From: Leptolyngbyaceae cyanobacterium RU_5_1 | GTDB taxonomy: Bacteria; Cyanobacteriota; Cyanobacteriia; Leptolyngbyales; Leptolyngbyaceae | DNA: 64,000 nucleotides | Direction of reading: 5' to 3' | NCBI GenBank assembly: GCA_012034055.1 | Contig: JAAUSG010000002.1 | Span: 28,381-92,380, forward strand | Position numbers and translations under genes: made by a program | The notes under the pieces: model-generated | What the model saw: only the letters and a program-made list of their open reading frames with translations | Database searches by the model: none | Told to the model about the DNA's origin: nothing | In this document: positions 47,954 to 57,009 of the stretch, piece by piece | Layout: every line of letters begins with the position of its first letter | How positions within the stretch are numbered: position 1 is the stretch's first letter

Positions 47954-48028
47954 GTATGGGAGCGGGCAGTATTTATTCTGTCCTGATTTTGCTTTCACTC
48001 TATCGTTCCAATCTGCGATCGCGATATA

Positions 48029-49990
48029 TTATCCAGCCTCTTTGAGCAGAAACTCCCTGATAAACATGACCGTGGCGTAGAACTGAAAGTCAGCATTGGC
48101 TTTTTTGGCAAAGCCGTGACCTTCATCGTTTGCCATTAGATACCAGACAGGGACGCCATTTTTCCGGACAGTTGCCACAATTTGCTCGGCTTCATTTAAG
48201 GGAACACGAGGATCGTTCTTGCCATGAATGACGAAGAGAGGCTTTTTAATTGTTCCTGTGTTGTTGACCGGTGAGATTTTGAGCAAGAATTCCCGCATTT
48301 TAGGATCTCGTTCGTCGCCATACTCCACTCGACGCAGGTCGCGGCGGTAGCCTTCGGTGCGTTCTAGGAAGGACACGAAGTTGGAAATCCCAACAATGTC
48401 GATCGCGCCTTGAATGCGATCGCTGTAATTCGTTGCTACTGCCAGAGACATATAGCCCCCATAGCTACCCCCGGTAACCAGAATGCGACTGGCATCTAGA
48501 TCAGGCTGTTGAGCAATCCAGTCTAGCAAGGCACCAATGTCTTTAACCGAGTCTTCTCGTTGGAAGCCGTTGTCCAGCTTGAGGAAGGTTTTGCCATAGC
48601 CCGATGATCCACGCACGTTCGGAAACAGCAAGGCAATTCCCAGTTCGTTCAAGAAAAAGTTCTGGCGTCCCAAGAATACCGGACGAAATTGGCTTTCCGG
48701 TCCCCCGTGAATGTCAATCATGACTGGGCGTTTGCCGGTAAATTTCTGAGGAGGGCGGTAGAGAAAGCCGGAAATGGTTTTGCCGTCAAAACTCTTCCAA
48801 CGCACCAGTTCTGCTTCAGAGAAACTGCTGGTGTTAATTCCACCTGTCTCGCTTTCGGTCCAACGGGTTAGTCGGTTTGTAGTCACATCCAGAGAGTATG
48901 CATCTGCTGTAGACCGAGCCGAAATTAGTGTCAACCCCAAATCGCGGTTGTTTCGGTGCCACTGAATTCCATAAATCAACCCGTTTGGCAGCTTGGGCGG
49001 TTTCTTCTGCTTGCGAGTTTTAGTGTCCAGGAGGTGCAGGACACTCACCCCGTCTTCATTGGTGACAAAGGCCAGCAGTTTGCCATCATCAGACAGATCC
49101 AGATCCTCTACATCCCACTTAATCTGGCTAGTGAGATAGGCATAGCGCTTGCTGGCAAGGTCGAAGTAGGCAAGACGCTGAAATTCGGATTCGCGATCGC
49201 TGACCAGGTACAGCCCCTTACCATCCTGACTAAAAACAGCCCCTTCGTAGGCAACGGGTTCGTTTCCACGCTTAGGGGTGAGCAAGGTTCGTTCACCCGT
49301 TTTGGTATCGAATAACCAGAGATAGCTTTCGCTGGCAGAAATGTACTGCTGAACGAGCAGGCGGCGATCGTCGGGTGACCAGTCCAGGGGACTCCAACCC
49401 CCACCTTCTACCATTGCTAGTCGGCGATCGGATTTGGGGTTGCGGGGGGCAATGATGTAAAGGTCAGCGTCCTTCCCGGTGCGGCGAGTTGAGGTATAAG
49501 CCATGCGATCGCCTGCACTGGACCAAATTCCCCGACTGTTTTTGGATTTGCCATCCGTCAACAGCGTAATATCCCCGGTTGCCAAGTCGTAGCGATAATT
49601 CTGGTCAAACTCATTGCCGCCCGTATCTCTGCTAAACACGAAGTAATCTCCCTGGGTCGGTTGATAGGTTGCACCCGAGGGAGGCTCCGTAAAAAATGTC
49701 AGTTGCTTGCGAGATCCCAACGGCGATCGCACCACATGAACCTGTGCATTGTTGCAAAAACGAGTCGAAATCAACAGCTCCCGCTTTACAGGGTGCCAAC
49801 TCGCCATTAGGGCGGATCGAAACTCGGTGTAGCGCTTTACCGTCTCAACTAGCGAGAGGGGAATCTCAGGAATTCCCTCTACCACTAAGTTTTCATTCGG
49901 AACTAAGTTGGCCGCCTGGATCGGTTCCATTACGGCAAGACTAAAAACAGTCGTCAGAATAACAGCAAGAACTATCTGGACAAATCGCAT
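48029..49990 (-). CDS. S9 (prolyl oligopeptidase) family serine peptidase, exported
   Basis: About 653 residues from MRFVQIVLAVILTTVFS; an in-frame ATG five codons earlier is possible. Residues 1-27 are a signal peptide ending at PIQA-A. The N-terminal beta-propeller consists of TolB-like blades (FSRDTGGNEFDQNYRYDLAT, WSPDDRRLLVQQY). The C-terminal alpha/beta hydrolase domain shows VMIDIHGGPESQFRPVF (oxyanion region), the nucleophile in TGGSYGGYMSLAVA, the Asp in FVIHGKNDPRVPL and the His in ANDEGHGFAKKAN. It is an acylaminoacyl/dipeptidyl-peptidase type enzyme acting on peptides outside the cytoplasm. Confidence 0.93.
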   Translation of the reverse strand: MRFVQIVLAVILTTVFSLAVMEPIQAANLVPNENLVVEGIPEIPLSLVETVKRYTEFRSALMASWHPVKRELLISTRFCNNAQVHVVRSPLGSRKQLTFFTEPPSGATYQPTQGDYFVFSRDTGGNEFDQNYRYDLATGDITLLTDGKSKNSRGIWSSAGDRMAYTSTRRTGKDADLYIIAPRNPKSDRRLAMVEGGGWSPLDWSPDDRRLLVQQYISASESYLWLFDTKTGERTLLTPKRGNEPVAYEGAVFSQDGKGLYLVSDRESEFQRLAYFDLASKRYAYLTSQIKWDVEDLDLSDDGKLLAFVTNEDGVSVLHLLDTKTRKQKKPPKLPNGLIYGIQWHRNNRDLGLTLISARSTADAYSLDVTTNRLTRWTESETGGINTSSFSEAELVRWKSFDGKTISGFLYRPPQKFTGKRPVMIDIHGGPESQFRPVFLGRQNFFLNELGIALLFPNVRGSSGYGKTFLKLDNGFQREDSVKDIGALLDWIAQQPDLDASRILVTGGSYGGYMSLAVATNYSDRIQGAIDIVGISNFVSFLERTEGYRRDLRRVEYGDERDPKMREFLLKISPVNNTGTIKKPLFVIHGKNDPRVPLNEAEQIVATVRKNGVPVWYLMANDEGHGFAKKANADFQFYATVMFIREFLLKEAG

Positions 49991-50218
49991 CAGCAAGACA
50001 CACATGGACGGTCAGATGCACTGACTCTAGCTTGATCTAGCCGCTTGCGACAAGCCAATTCAAAGTAACGATTTTAGATTTGAGATTTTTACGATACAGA
50101 ATAGTCGGTAGTCGGTATTTGGCTGAATATCCGCTTACCGACTCCCAATGACCCAATTACCTGCAATAAGCCCTAAGATAGTTTTTTAGATTGAGAATCT
50201 CAATATAACTGACCTAAA

Positions 50219-50452
50219 TTACACCCAGTTAATACCTCTCAGCCACTTCCAAACCCCCGTGTGACGCCGAATCATTACTCCTTGGCTCTGCTCTTTTGCA
50301 AGGGCCATCAATTCTTCGGTAGTGAAGCTGTAGCCAAGCTGCTCAGTAATTCTCAGGAAATCTTCTGGGGTGCGAACATGCTCAAATTTGTCTCGTAACG
50401 TTTCATCGTAAGCAACTGCTTCAAGAAATCGAGCTGCACTTTCTATAGACAT
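50219..50452 (-). CDS. Nif11-like leader peptide family protein
   Basis: 77 residues with an excellent AGGAGG ribosome site. The Nif11 domain runs MSIESAARFLEAVAYDETLR then FEHVRTPEDFLRITEQLGYS and ELMALAKEQ. In RiPP precursors, this domain ends in a Gly-Gly-type site before a core peptide. Here the tail is GVMIRRHTGVWKWLRGINWV, basic and Trp-rich, without a Gly-Gly cleavage site or Cys core. No modification enzyme or transporter is near. It may be a stand-alone Nif11 protein. Confidence 0.85.
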   Translation of the reverse strand: MSIESAARFLEAVAYDETLRDKFEHVRTPEDFLRITEQLGYSFTTEELMALAKEQSQGVMIRRHTGVWKWLRGINWV

Positions 50453-50616
50453 CTCTGGAGCCTCCTTCTATTTCGGCGTATTCCCCTCACCTTAGTTAAG
50501 GAGTGATTCTCAAGGGTATATTGCCCAAACTTCACAAACGTTTTAGCGACCCTTGTAACAAGTTCATCGTAAAACATCCGTGAAACGAAGGAGTCCTACA
50601 GTAATTCATGCAGAAG

Positions 50617-50650
50617 CGGGGGTCTCAGCAAAAATTGGCTCAGACCCCCG
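50617..50650. repeat. CGGGGGTCT / AGACCCCCG hairpin
   Basis: A 9-bp perfect inverted repeat with a 16-nt loop downstream of the Usp-like gene. Its right flank (CCCCCGACTTTTTGAGAG) resembles the arm of the AGATCCCCGACTTCTT repeats. It may act as the 3' end of the Usp transcript. Confidence 0.6.
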
Positions 50651-50684
50651 ACTTTTTGAGAGACACGTAATCCCCAAATTACAC

Positions 50685-51416
50685 CTAAGAGGCGTATGGA
50701 ATTCCTAATACAGGGCAAGAAATTGTTGATTCGAGTGATCGCACCAGCGGATGGTCAGCCGAACGACAGCCCAACAGCAACACAGTGGCTGATTCAGCCT
50801 CAGCGACAGCGCACAGCTCTTCAGCAATTGAACCGAACCGCAAATGAGTCTTGAGCGATCCTCGCCATTCATTGGCTAGATGACGAGCTTGCCAAAGAAT
50901 TTGGTCTGCCTGCTCAAACTGCTGAAGCTGCCAGTTCGGGGATCGATAGGTGGATTGTGTCGGCTCAGGAAGTTCAGCAACCAGCCAGCCAGCACCAGTC
51001 CGACCAGAAGCTGAACCACACGCAATCTGTTTAACGGGTTCTGATAGTTCTTCTAACGGGTGAATTCCGGCTCGACTGTCCAGATCGATTGCAGTGTCTA
51101 AAAAGGGAAGGGTAAAACCAAATTGGCGATTTTGGCACTGAGACGTTGCTCTGACTTCTGTCAAATCAATCACATAAACCACCTGCACTGTTACAGATTT
51201 GCGCGTTGCCAGTCGAGTTTGGTGAGCAATCCACAATGTTAAGTCAAGCGCTGTTTGGCTGCAGGGAGAACCGTTGTAGCCAACGACTAAGCTAATGTTT
51301 TCAGAAGAAGACGTAGAGTAGGGCGATCGAGATTTAGATAACAACACCATTTGCTTTGTAAGAGCAGAACTACCCAGCGCGTTTTCAAGACGCGTAAGCA
51401 TTGGTAAAATTTTCAC
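50685..51416 (-). CDS. universal stress protein-like, downstream of a c-di-AMP riboswitch
   Basis: 243 residues from a GTG with GAGAGG 9 nt upstream; an ATG five codons later is possible. The core resembles an UspA-type Rossmann-like fold: NISLVVGYNGSPCSQTALDL at the N-terminus, and ELCAVAEAESATVLLLGCRS near the C-terminus. The Usp ATP-binding GxxGxxxx[S/T] loop is reduced to LVRSLESTISCPVLGI. The middle (~100 residues) is an unusual insertion. The 5' leader holds a probable c-di-AMP riboswitch, so expression likely follows c-di-AMP, a signal for osmotic and potassium balance. Confidence 0.72.
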   Translation of the reverse strand: MKILPMLTRLENALGSSALTKQMVLLSKSRSPYSTSSSENISLVVGYNGSPCSQTALDLTLWIAHQTRLATRKSVTVQVVYVIDLTEVRATSQCQNRQFGFTLPFLDTAIDLDSRAGIHPLEELSEPVKQIACGSASGRTGAGWLVAELPEPTQSTYRSPNWQLQQFEQADQILWQARHLANEWRGSLKTHLRFGSIAEELCAVAEAESATVLLLGCRSADHPLVRSLESTISCPVLGIPYAS

Positions 51417-51540
51417 AGTTTTTGCCTCTCAGGGGTAAACGTTAACGAGAGGTGGGTCAGACAACAAACACAGCGGAGCAATTCAGACATCACTATGCCT
51501 GTTAGGAGACTCCAACGACCGCTGCTGCAAAAGCCTCAGC

Positions 51541-51698
51541 CTTTGGGTACTCCTTCCACTGCCGACGGAGTTAGCTGACGGGCTAAGACTGGAAGGTGTC
51601 TTTCTCAACGGGTTGAGATTCGCCCCTGGTGAACTGGTTCCTCCGCTCTAGACTGAAGACTTGACAAACTGAAAGTTCACCAAGCGGACAAACCCAAG
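51541..51698 (-). promoter_or_regulatory. probable c-di-AMP riboswitch (ydaO/yuaA class)
   Basis: Read on the minus strand, the leader of the Usp-like gene carries the conserved blocks of the ydaO class in order: CCGCTTGGTGAAC, AGCGGAGGAACCAG, AGGGGCGAATCTCA, GACACCTTC, CCGTCAGCTAACTCCGTCGG, then GTGGAAGGAG. The ends pair (CTTGGGT with ACCCAAAG), closing P1. This ~158-nt layout is recalled from the family, not from a search. The regulatory output (termination or translation) is unclear. The gene start lies ~125 nt downstream. Confidence 0.8.
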
Positions 51699-52174
51699 AA
51701 CTATCCTTAAAACGCCGCTAAATTCAGGTTAAGAATTATTTCTTGGAAATGCCTGGACTAGATTAGGCTACCCACTTGTACGATTTAACAGCGTAAACCG
51801 TTAAATTAAGAAACACGAACTTCGGCTAATCTAAGCCATTTCGTTCCAAGACGCTGTTACCTCAAAAACAAATGTCAAATTCAGATTCAGACACAGGCTT
51901 TTTAGGTCTATTCATCCTACGCCAATATAACTTAGCGTACCAAGAAACGACTATCTTCTCTTAGGGGTATTTACGGGATCCACCTGCAGGGTTTATGAAC
52001 TCATCAAGGTCAGGACTTACGCAAATGACCGAAAGATCTTGTGTTTAGGCTGGTAGTCGGTAGTGGGTAATTGGCTGCATGTCCGATTACCGATTACCCA
52101 TTAAAATACAAGATGCACTGGATTAGGATGAGACGGTGGTTAACAAATCTGTCTACGGTTAAAACATTTTGGGT
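51699..52174. other. 476-bp spacer between divergent genes
   Basis: Holds the promoter for the riboswitch transcript and probably that of the helicase gene. Near 51781-51810 there is an inverted stretch (TTTAACAGCG/CGGTTAAA-like). 52011-52069 is a copy of the repeat at 35734. A GTAGTCGGTAGT low-complexity stretch at 52062-52108 resembles one at 50105-50150. No other gene. Confidence 0.5.
52011..52069 (+). repeat. dispersed repeat starting with CAGGACTTACGCAAATGACC, copy 2
   Basis: It reads CAGGACTTACGCAAATGACC, then GAAAGATCTTGTGTTTAGGC and TGGTAGTCGGTAG. It is the reverse complement of 35734-35790 with a few changes. Confidence 0.75.
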
Positions 52175-55068
52175 GTGAATTCCCCTACAGCATCAGGACT
52201 TGACCTGAGTCAACTTTTCCATTTCAACTGGACGCGTTTCAGCAGCAGGCGATCGCAGCACTGGAAGCTGGACGATCCGTTGTTGTTTGCGCGCCCACAG
52301 GCTCTGGTAAAACCCTGGTCGGAGAATACGCCATCCATCGGGCCCTCGCGCGAAAACAGCGTGTTTTCTACACCACCCCTCTGAAGGCACTCTCCAACCA
52401 GAAACTGCGCGACTTTCGAGAAATCTTTGGGGCAACCAACGTGGGATTGCTGACTGGCGATGTTTCCGTCAACCGAGAGGCACCTATTCTGGTGATGACC
52501 ACCGAAATTTTTCGCAACATGCTATACGGCACTCCGATTGGGGAAGTGGGAACCTCGCTAACCGACGTCGAAGCCGTGGTGCTGGATGAATGTCACTACA
52601 TGAACGATCGCCAGCGCGGTACGGTTTGGGAAGAGTCGATCATCTACTGTCCTCCTGAAATTCAACTGCTTGCCCTCTCTGCCACTGTTGACAACAGCGA
52701 CCAGCTCACGGATTGGATTCACCAGGTTCACGGTCCGACCGAGCTAATTTATTCCGACTTTCGCCCGGTTCCGTTAAGGTTTCACTTTTGCAATCCCAAA
52801 GGGCTATTTCCCTTACTCGACGACAGCCAGAAAAAGATGAATCCTCGCCTCAAACCTAAAGGTGGCAGGGGAGTGAGAGGGGATAACCGACGCGGACCCA
52901 AGCAGGAAAGTCCCAGCTTGGCCTATGTTCTCAGCCATCTGCAGCAGCGCGATATGCTGCCTGCGATCTACTTCATCTTCAGTCGTCGTGGATGTGACCA
53001 GGCTGTTGCAGAAGTTGCTCATTTAAGCCTTGTCAATGAGGCTGAAGCTAAGCAATTAAAGCATCAAGTTGATACTTTTTTAGAACGTAATCCTGAAGCG
53101 GGACGAGCTGGACAAATTGCGCCACTCTACCGGGGGATTGCCGCCCACCATGCCGGAATCTTACCAGCCTGGAAAAGCCTCGTGGAAGAGCTGTTTCAGC
53201 AAGGACTGATTAAAGTGGTGTTTGCAACCGAGACGCTGGCTGCCGGAATCAACATGCCTGCCCGCACAACGGTGATTTCTAGTCTGTCGAAGCGCACTGA
53301 CTTGGGACATCGGTTGCTGAATGCATCCGAGTTTCTACAAATGGCGGGCCGGGCCGGGCGACGCGGGATGGATGTTCAGGGGCATGTGGTGACGGTGCAG
53401 ACTGCGTTTGAGGGAGTACGGGAAGCCGCATACCTGGCAACGGTCGGAGCTGATCCCCTGATGAGCCAGTTTACGCCCAGCTACGGAATGGTGCTCAACC
53501 TGCTGCAAACGCACACACTGGAAGAGGCGAAAGAGCTTGTGGAGCGCAGCTTTGGACAATATCTGGCGACGCTATATTTGCGTCCCCAACAGGAGGCGAT
53601 CGCCGCGCTCGAAGCCGAACTCACCCAACTGCAAACTCAGTTAGAAACTGTTGATTGGAGCTTGCTGGCGCAGTATGAAAAACTGCAGGAGCGGTTGAAG
53701 GAAGAGCGGCGTCTGCTGAAAACTCTGCAGCATCAGGCGGAAGAGGTGCGTGCCAATGAGTTGGCAGCTGCCCTTTTGTTCACGGTTGCTGGAACCATTG
53801 TCAGCTTAAAGGGGCAGCATGTACCCGGTTCGCCCCCATTGCCAGCCGTATTGGTTACCAAAGCGCCCAGTAGCGGACAGTTTCCCTATCTGGTCTGCCT
53901 CGGACAAGACAACGGCTGGTACGTCGCTACGTTTGCAGATGTGGTTGACCTGCACGGTGACATCCCCCGTTTGGCTAGAGTGGACGATCTCAATCCACCA
54001 CCGGAGCTGCTGTTGAAACCGGGACAGTCCCATAAAGGAGATGAACAGACCGCAGCCGTTGTTCGGCAGATTCCAAATATGCCTGAAGTACCCGATTTAG
54101 CTCCAGAGGTTCATGCTCAACAGCAGCGAATGCAAGCAGTGGAAGCCCAAATCAAGGCTCATCCAGTGCATCAGTGGGGCAATCGCAGCACTATCCAAAA
54201 GCGGCAGAAACGAATAACTGCTATCCAAAAGGAGCTGGAAGACCGCAGAACGAAGCTTGATCGCCAATCTCACCGTTACTGGGAAGCCTTCCTTGACTTG
54301 ATTGAGATTCTGCAGAGCTTTGATTGTTTCGAACAAGCTGCTGATGAGGAGGCAGAGCCAACAAGCTCAACTGGAAATTCACAGATTAGTCAGGAAGAAA
54401 GTCGAGATCAAAAAGGGCAAGTGATCTTAACCGCTGATCAAGGGCGGTTAACGAAGAGTCCACATTCCTTGAAATTAGGAATACTAGGACTCCAATCATC
54501 AAAAGAGCCTGGTTCACCCTCTGAGCAAATCACAGAAACAGAAGAAGTTTCCTCTGAATTCAATCCTTCTCCTCTAGGACAGGTGATCGCTGCCATTCGG
54601 GGAGATAACGAACTTTGGTTAGGACTAGCACTAGCATCTGGCGAACTGAACAGTTTGGAACCCCATCATCTCGCGGCGGCTTGTGCTGCTTTGGTCACCG
54701 AAGTCTCTCGTCCCGATAGCTGGACTCGTTACGATATTGCTGCTGAAGTCGAAGAATCGCTGGGAGGATTGCGCAGCATTCGTCATACCCTGTTCAAACT
54801 CCAGCGTCGCTATCAGGTTGTGCTGCCAGTGTGGTTGGAATACGAGTTTGTGGGGCTGATCGAACACTGGGCGCTGGGGATTGACTGGTTAGAGCTGTGT
54901 GCGAATACCAGTTTGGATGAGGGGGATGTAGTGCGTATCCTGCGCCGCACCCTGGATTTTCTCTCCCAAATTCCCCACGTTCCGCACCTGCCGGAGGAGT
55001 TGAAACGCAACGCCATTCAAGCCATTCGCTTGATCGATCGCTTCCCGGTCAGCGGTGTTGTTGAGTGA
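52175..55068 (+). CDS. Ski2-like DEAD/DEAH-box RNA helicase, frameshifted near the N-terminus
   Basis: A ~964-residue superfamily 2 helicase. The start is GTG (VNSPTASGLDLSQLFHF). At about 52225 the frame shifts; adding one base restores LDAFQQQAIAALEAG and VVVCAPTGSGKTLVGEYAI (motif I). Motif Ia TTPLKALSNQKLRDF follows, and the long frame continues with LDECHYMND (motif II, DECH), LSATVDNSD (motif III) and HHAGILPAWKSLVEELFQQG. AAGINMPARTTVISSLSKRT and QMAGRAGRRGMDVQGHV (motif VI) follow. A long coiled and DSHCT-type C-terminal domain ends the protein. The length becomes a multiple of three. It likely remodels RNA in turnover or ribosome metabolism. Confidence 0.9.
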
Positions 55069-55088
55069 TGATGACGAGCGATCGCCGA

Positions 55089-55850
55089 TCATGACTCGCT
55101 AATCTGATCAGGGTTAATGCCCTGCGATCGCAAATACTCTGCTAACCGATCCGCCCGTTGGCGTTCCTGTTCCGCTCGTTGGCGTTCCTGTTCCACCCGT
55201 TCCACAGCCCACGGCAGCAGGTTCTCCGCCTCATCCCACCAGCGCAGCCAGTAGCCCGTGCGTCCTTCTTTGTCCCCAGACCAGGTTCCTAAAAACAATC
55301 CCATCTCAGCGATCCAGTGACGCCCCTCCGGATTGGGAATTTCCAACTCATATCGTCCCGATCGCAAGCGATACAGTTCCAGCAATCCGATTTCAGGATC
55401 AAAGACGACATAGGTGGGTACCTGCAAAATTTGCTCATAGAAGAACCATTTACCGGGAGGAAAGGTGCGCTTGACAGAATACTCGCCACCATCTGTTTCT
55501 GATAGGAATTCCATTACCACGCCAGGAACATCGCCCTCCAGATTGGGGGTGTAGCTTTTGCGATCGCTACCAGGCTGTGGAAACTGCACTGAGGAAACGT
55601 AAACCCAATCGGGTGCTTTAATCACGAGATCACCGTTCACTGTGGCACAGAGTCCAAAATTGGACGCAATCAGCATTTCAGGCTGAATCAAGCCAGCCAA
55701 TTCCAAGCTTTCTCGGAGTGCCCCAGCAATCAGTGGTTGACCCGTATTCTCCACAGGTTTCTCTTCGAGTTGAAAATCATCAGGCAACTTTTCCCAGGTG
55801 ATGGTCAAGGTTGCGATCCGGCTGATTGGGAATTCTTGAGTACTGACCAT
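55089..55850 (-). CDS. Uma2-family (DUF820) putative endonuclease
   Basis: 253 residues of the Uma2 family, abundant in cyanobacteria with a PD-(D/E)xK nuclease fold. Core residues are visible in APDWVYVSSVQFPQ (Asp) and PGVVMEFLSETDGG (Glu), and later KWFFYEQILQVPTYVVFDPE. The C-terminal tail is a charged coiled coil with three near-identical EQERQRA units encoded by a 15-18 bp DNA repeat (CGTTGGCGTTCCTGTTCC). Function in vivo is not established. It is convergent with the helicase gene with 20 bp between stops. Confidence 0.9.
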   Translation of the reverse strand: MVSTQEFPISRIATLTITWEKLPDDFQLEEKPVENTGQPLIAGALRESLELAGLIQPEMLIASNFGLCATVNGDLVIKAPDWVYVSSVQFPQPGSDRKSYTPNLEGDVPGVVMEFLSETDGGEYSVKRTFPPGKWFFYEQILQVPTYVVFDPEIGLLELYRLRSGRYELEIPNPEGRHWIAEMGLFLGTWSGDKEGRTGYWLRWWDEAENLLPWAVERVEQERQRAEQERQRADRLAEYLRSQGINPDQISES

Positions 55851-55901
55851 GCCTTTGCGACCTGCGATCGTTCATGATTCAATCCTAGCGTCGAGTTGGT
55901 T

Positions 55902-56192
55902 TTAAGATAGCAACCACCGGTAGACCCCTAAGCAATCAACAAACAGAAAAATAGCACCCGAATAGCAAATCATACTTTTGTCGCTCATTAACCAACTAGC
56001 AATCAGCATTTGGCTTGAACTGATTGCCAAAAAGATGAATCCATAGCCACTTAGAGGTGTTTTACCAGCCAGCAATACACCACCTAGCACGGCAAAAAAG
56101 CTACTTCAGACCATTTCAACCATTGAGTCAGAAAATGACTTGAGTTTGACGTACTTTTTGGGGGCGAAGATAGATGAAGTTTTCATAGTCAT
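55902..56192 (-). pseudogene. small two-helix membrane protein with in-frame TGA
   Basis: From ATG 56192 (MTMKTSSIFAPKKYVKLKSF, AGAAGG just upstream) the same frame reads DSMVEMV, a TGA codon, then [20 protein letters not shown] and two hydrophobic stretches ([20 protein letters not shown] and [20 protein letters not shown]). The full reading would be 96 residues. The TGA is plausibly a mutated Cys codon (TGC/TGT). Small cyanobacterial membrane proteins with this C-terminal half are familiar to me, but their function is not. Confidence 0.5.
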
Positions 56193-57009
56193 AACCTTCT
56201 AAGACACGCATTGGCACATTGATTTCTACTAAACCTTGTCCACGTCCAGACCTGGAGTTTTTCTGAAGGGAAAGCTACAGATTCCGAGCTGGACGTGGTT
56301 TAGATGCGCCCCATAAATTCATTCCATCGCTGATGGGTTTTAGTCAACGCACACGGTGTCATCAATCTTGGAAACACTTTTCTCTTGTCATGAGGCATTC
56401 TGCTGAAAGAGCTTTGACAGGTAGATTCTATGACCCAAAATTTTAATTCCGCCTGGCTATTAAATGACTAAAGTTTGGCCTTCGATCGCACAGTTGCTGG
56501 TAGATAAGAAGCGCGATCGTACTTTAAATGGTCACTGAATTTGTTGTGTCCACTTTGTAGAATCCAGTTGAACCTTGGTATCTTTTGTACAGTTAGATTT
56601 AATGCTAGTTTGCAAACTAACCGCCATAGAAATTGCTCAACTTTACGAAATACTTACTCACTATCCTTTGTCTATAAAAAATCAGTCTTTAGGCTGAAAT
56701 GCCTCCGTGCTTCTGCGTATTTTGATTAGACAGAAACAGTGAGACGGTAGCCCACCATCGTTGCAATCACCGACTGAACCGGCGAGGTGCAAACCATTAC
56801 CGCTGCCTGATCACCTGCTGCAAACCAGATAAACCGCCCATACACCGCACGATCGCCCAGAGATTGGTTTTCACCCCACCTGTTTTAGGGCACTCGGCAA
56901 GCTTGTTTACCCACTCTGAGAAATTGTTTCCTAAGTCTCCCCAGTAGCCCGGAAAACCCGATATTCTGAAGTTTATAGGTCATAGCGATTTTCTTAATAT
57001 TTCAAATCT
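56193..57009. other. 820-bp region with a repeat and a possible gene remnant
   Basis: It holds copy 4 of the 72-bp repeat (56230-56302) and AT-rich DNA without supported genes. At 56726-56880 on the minus strand an open frame without a start reads SLGDRAVYGRFIWFAAGDQA then VMVCTSPVQSVIATMVGYRL and a stop. It looks like the codon-biased 3' end of a lost gene. The promoter of the antiporter gene probably lies near 56960-57000. Confidence 0.4.
56230..56302 (+). repeat. 72-bp dispersed palindrome-ended repeat, copy 4
   Basis: Begins TAAACCTTGTCCACGTCCAG, with GACCTGGAGTTTTTCTGAAG and GGAAAGCTACAGATTCCGAG inside, and ends CTGGACGTGGTTTA. It is nearly identical to the reverse complement of copy 3. 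Confidence 0.92.

Noticed and set aside
56541..56729. 62-residue plus-strand frame in the spacer upstream of the antiporter
   Set aside because: Composition looks noncoding, there is no ribosome site and no family resemblance; the opposite strand shows a better (though start-less) coding signal.
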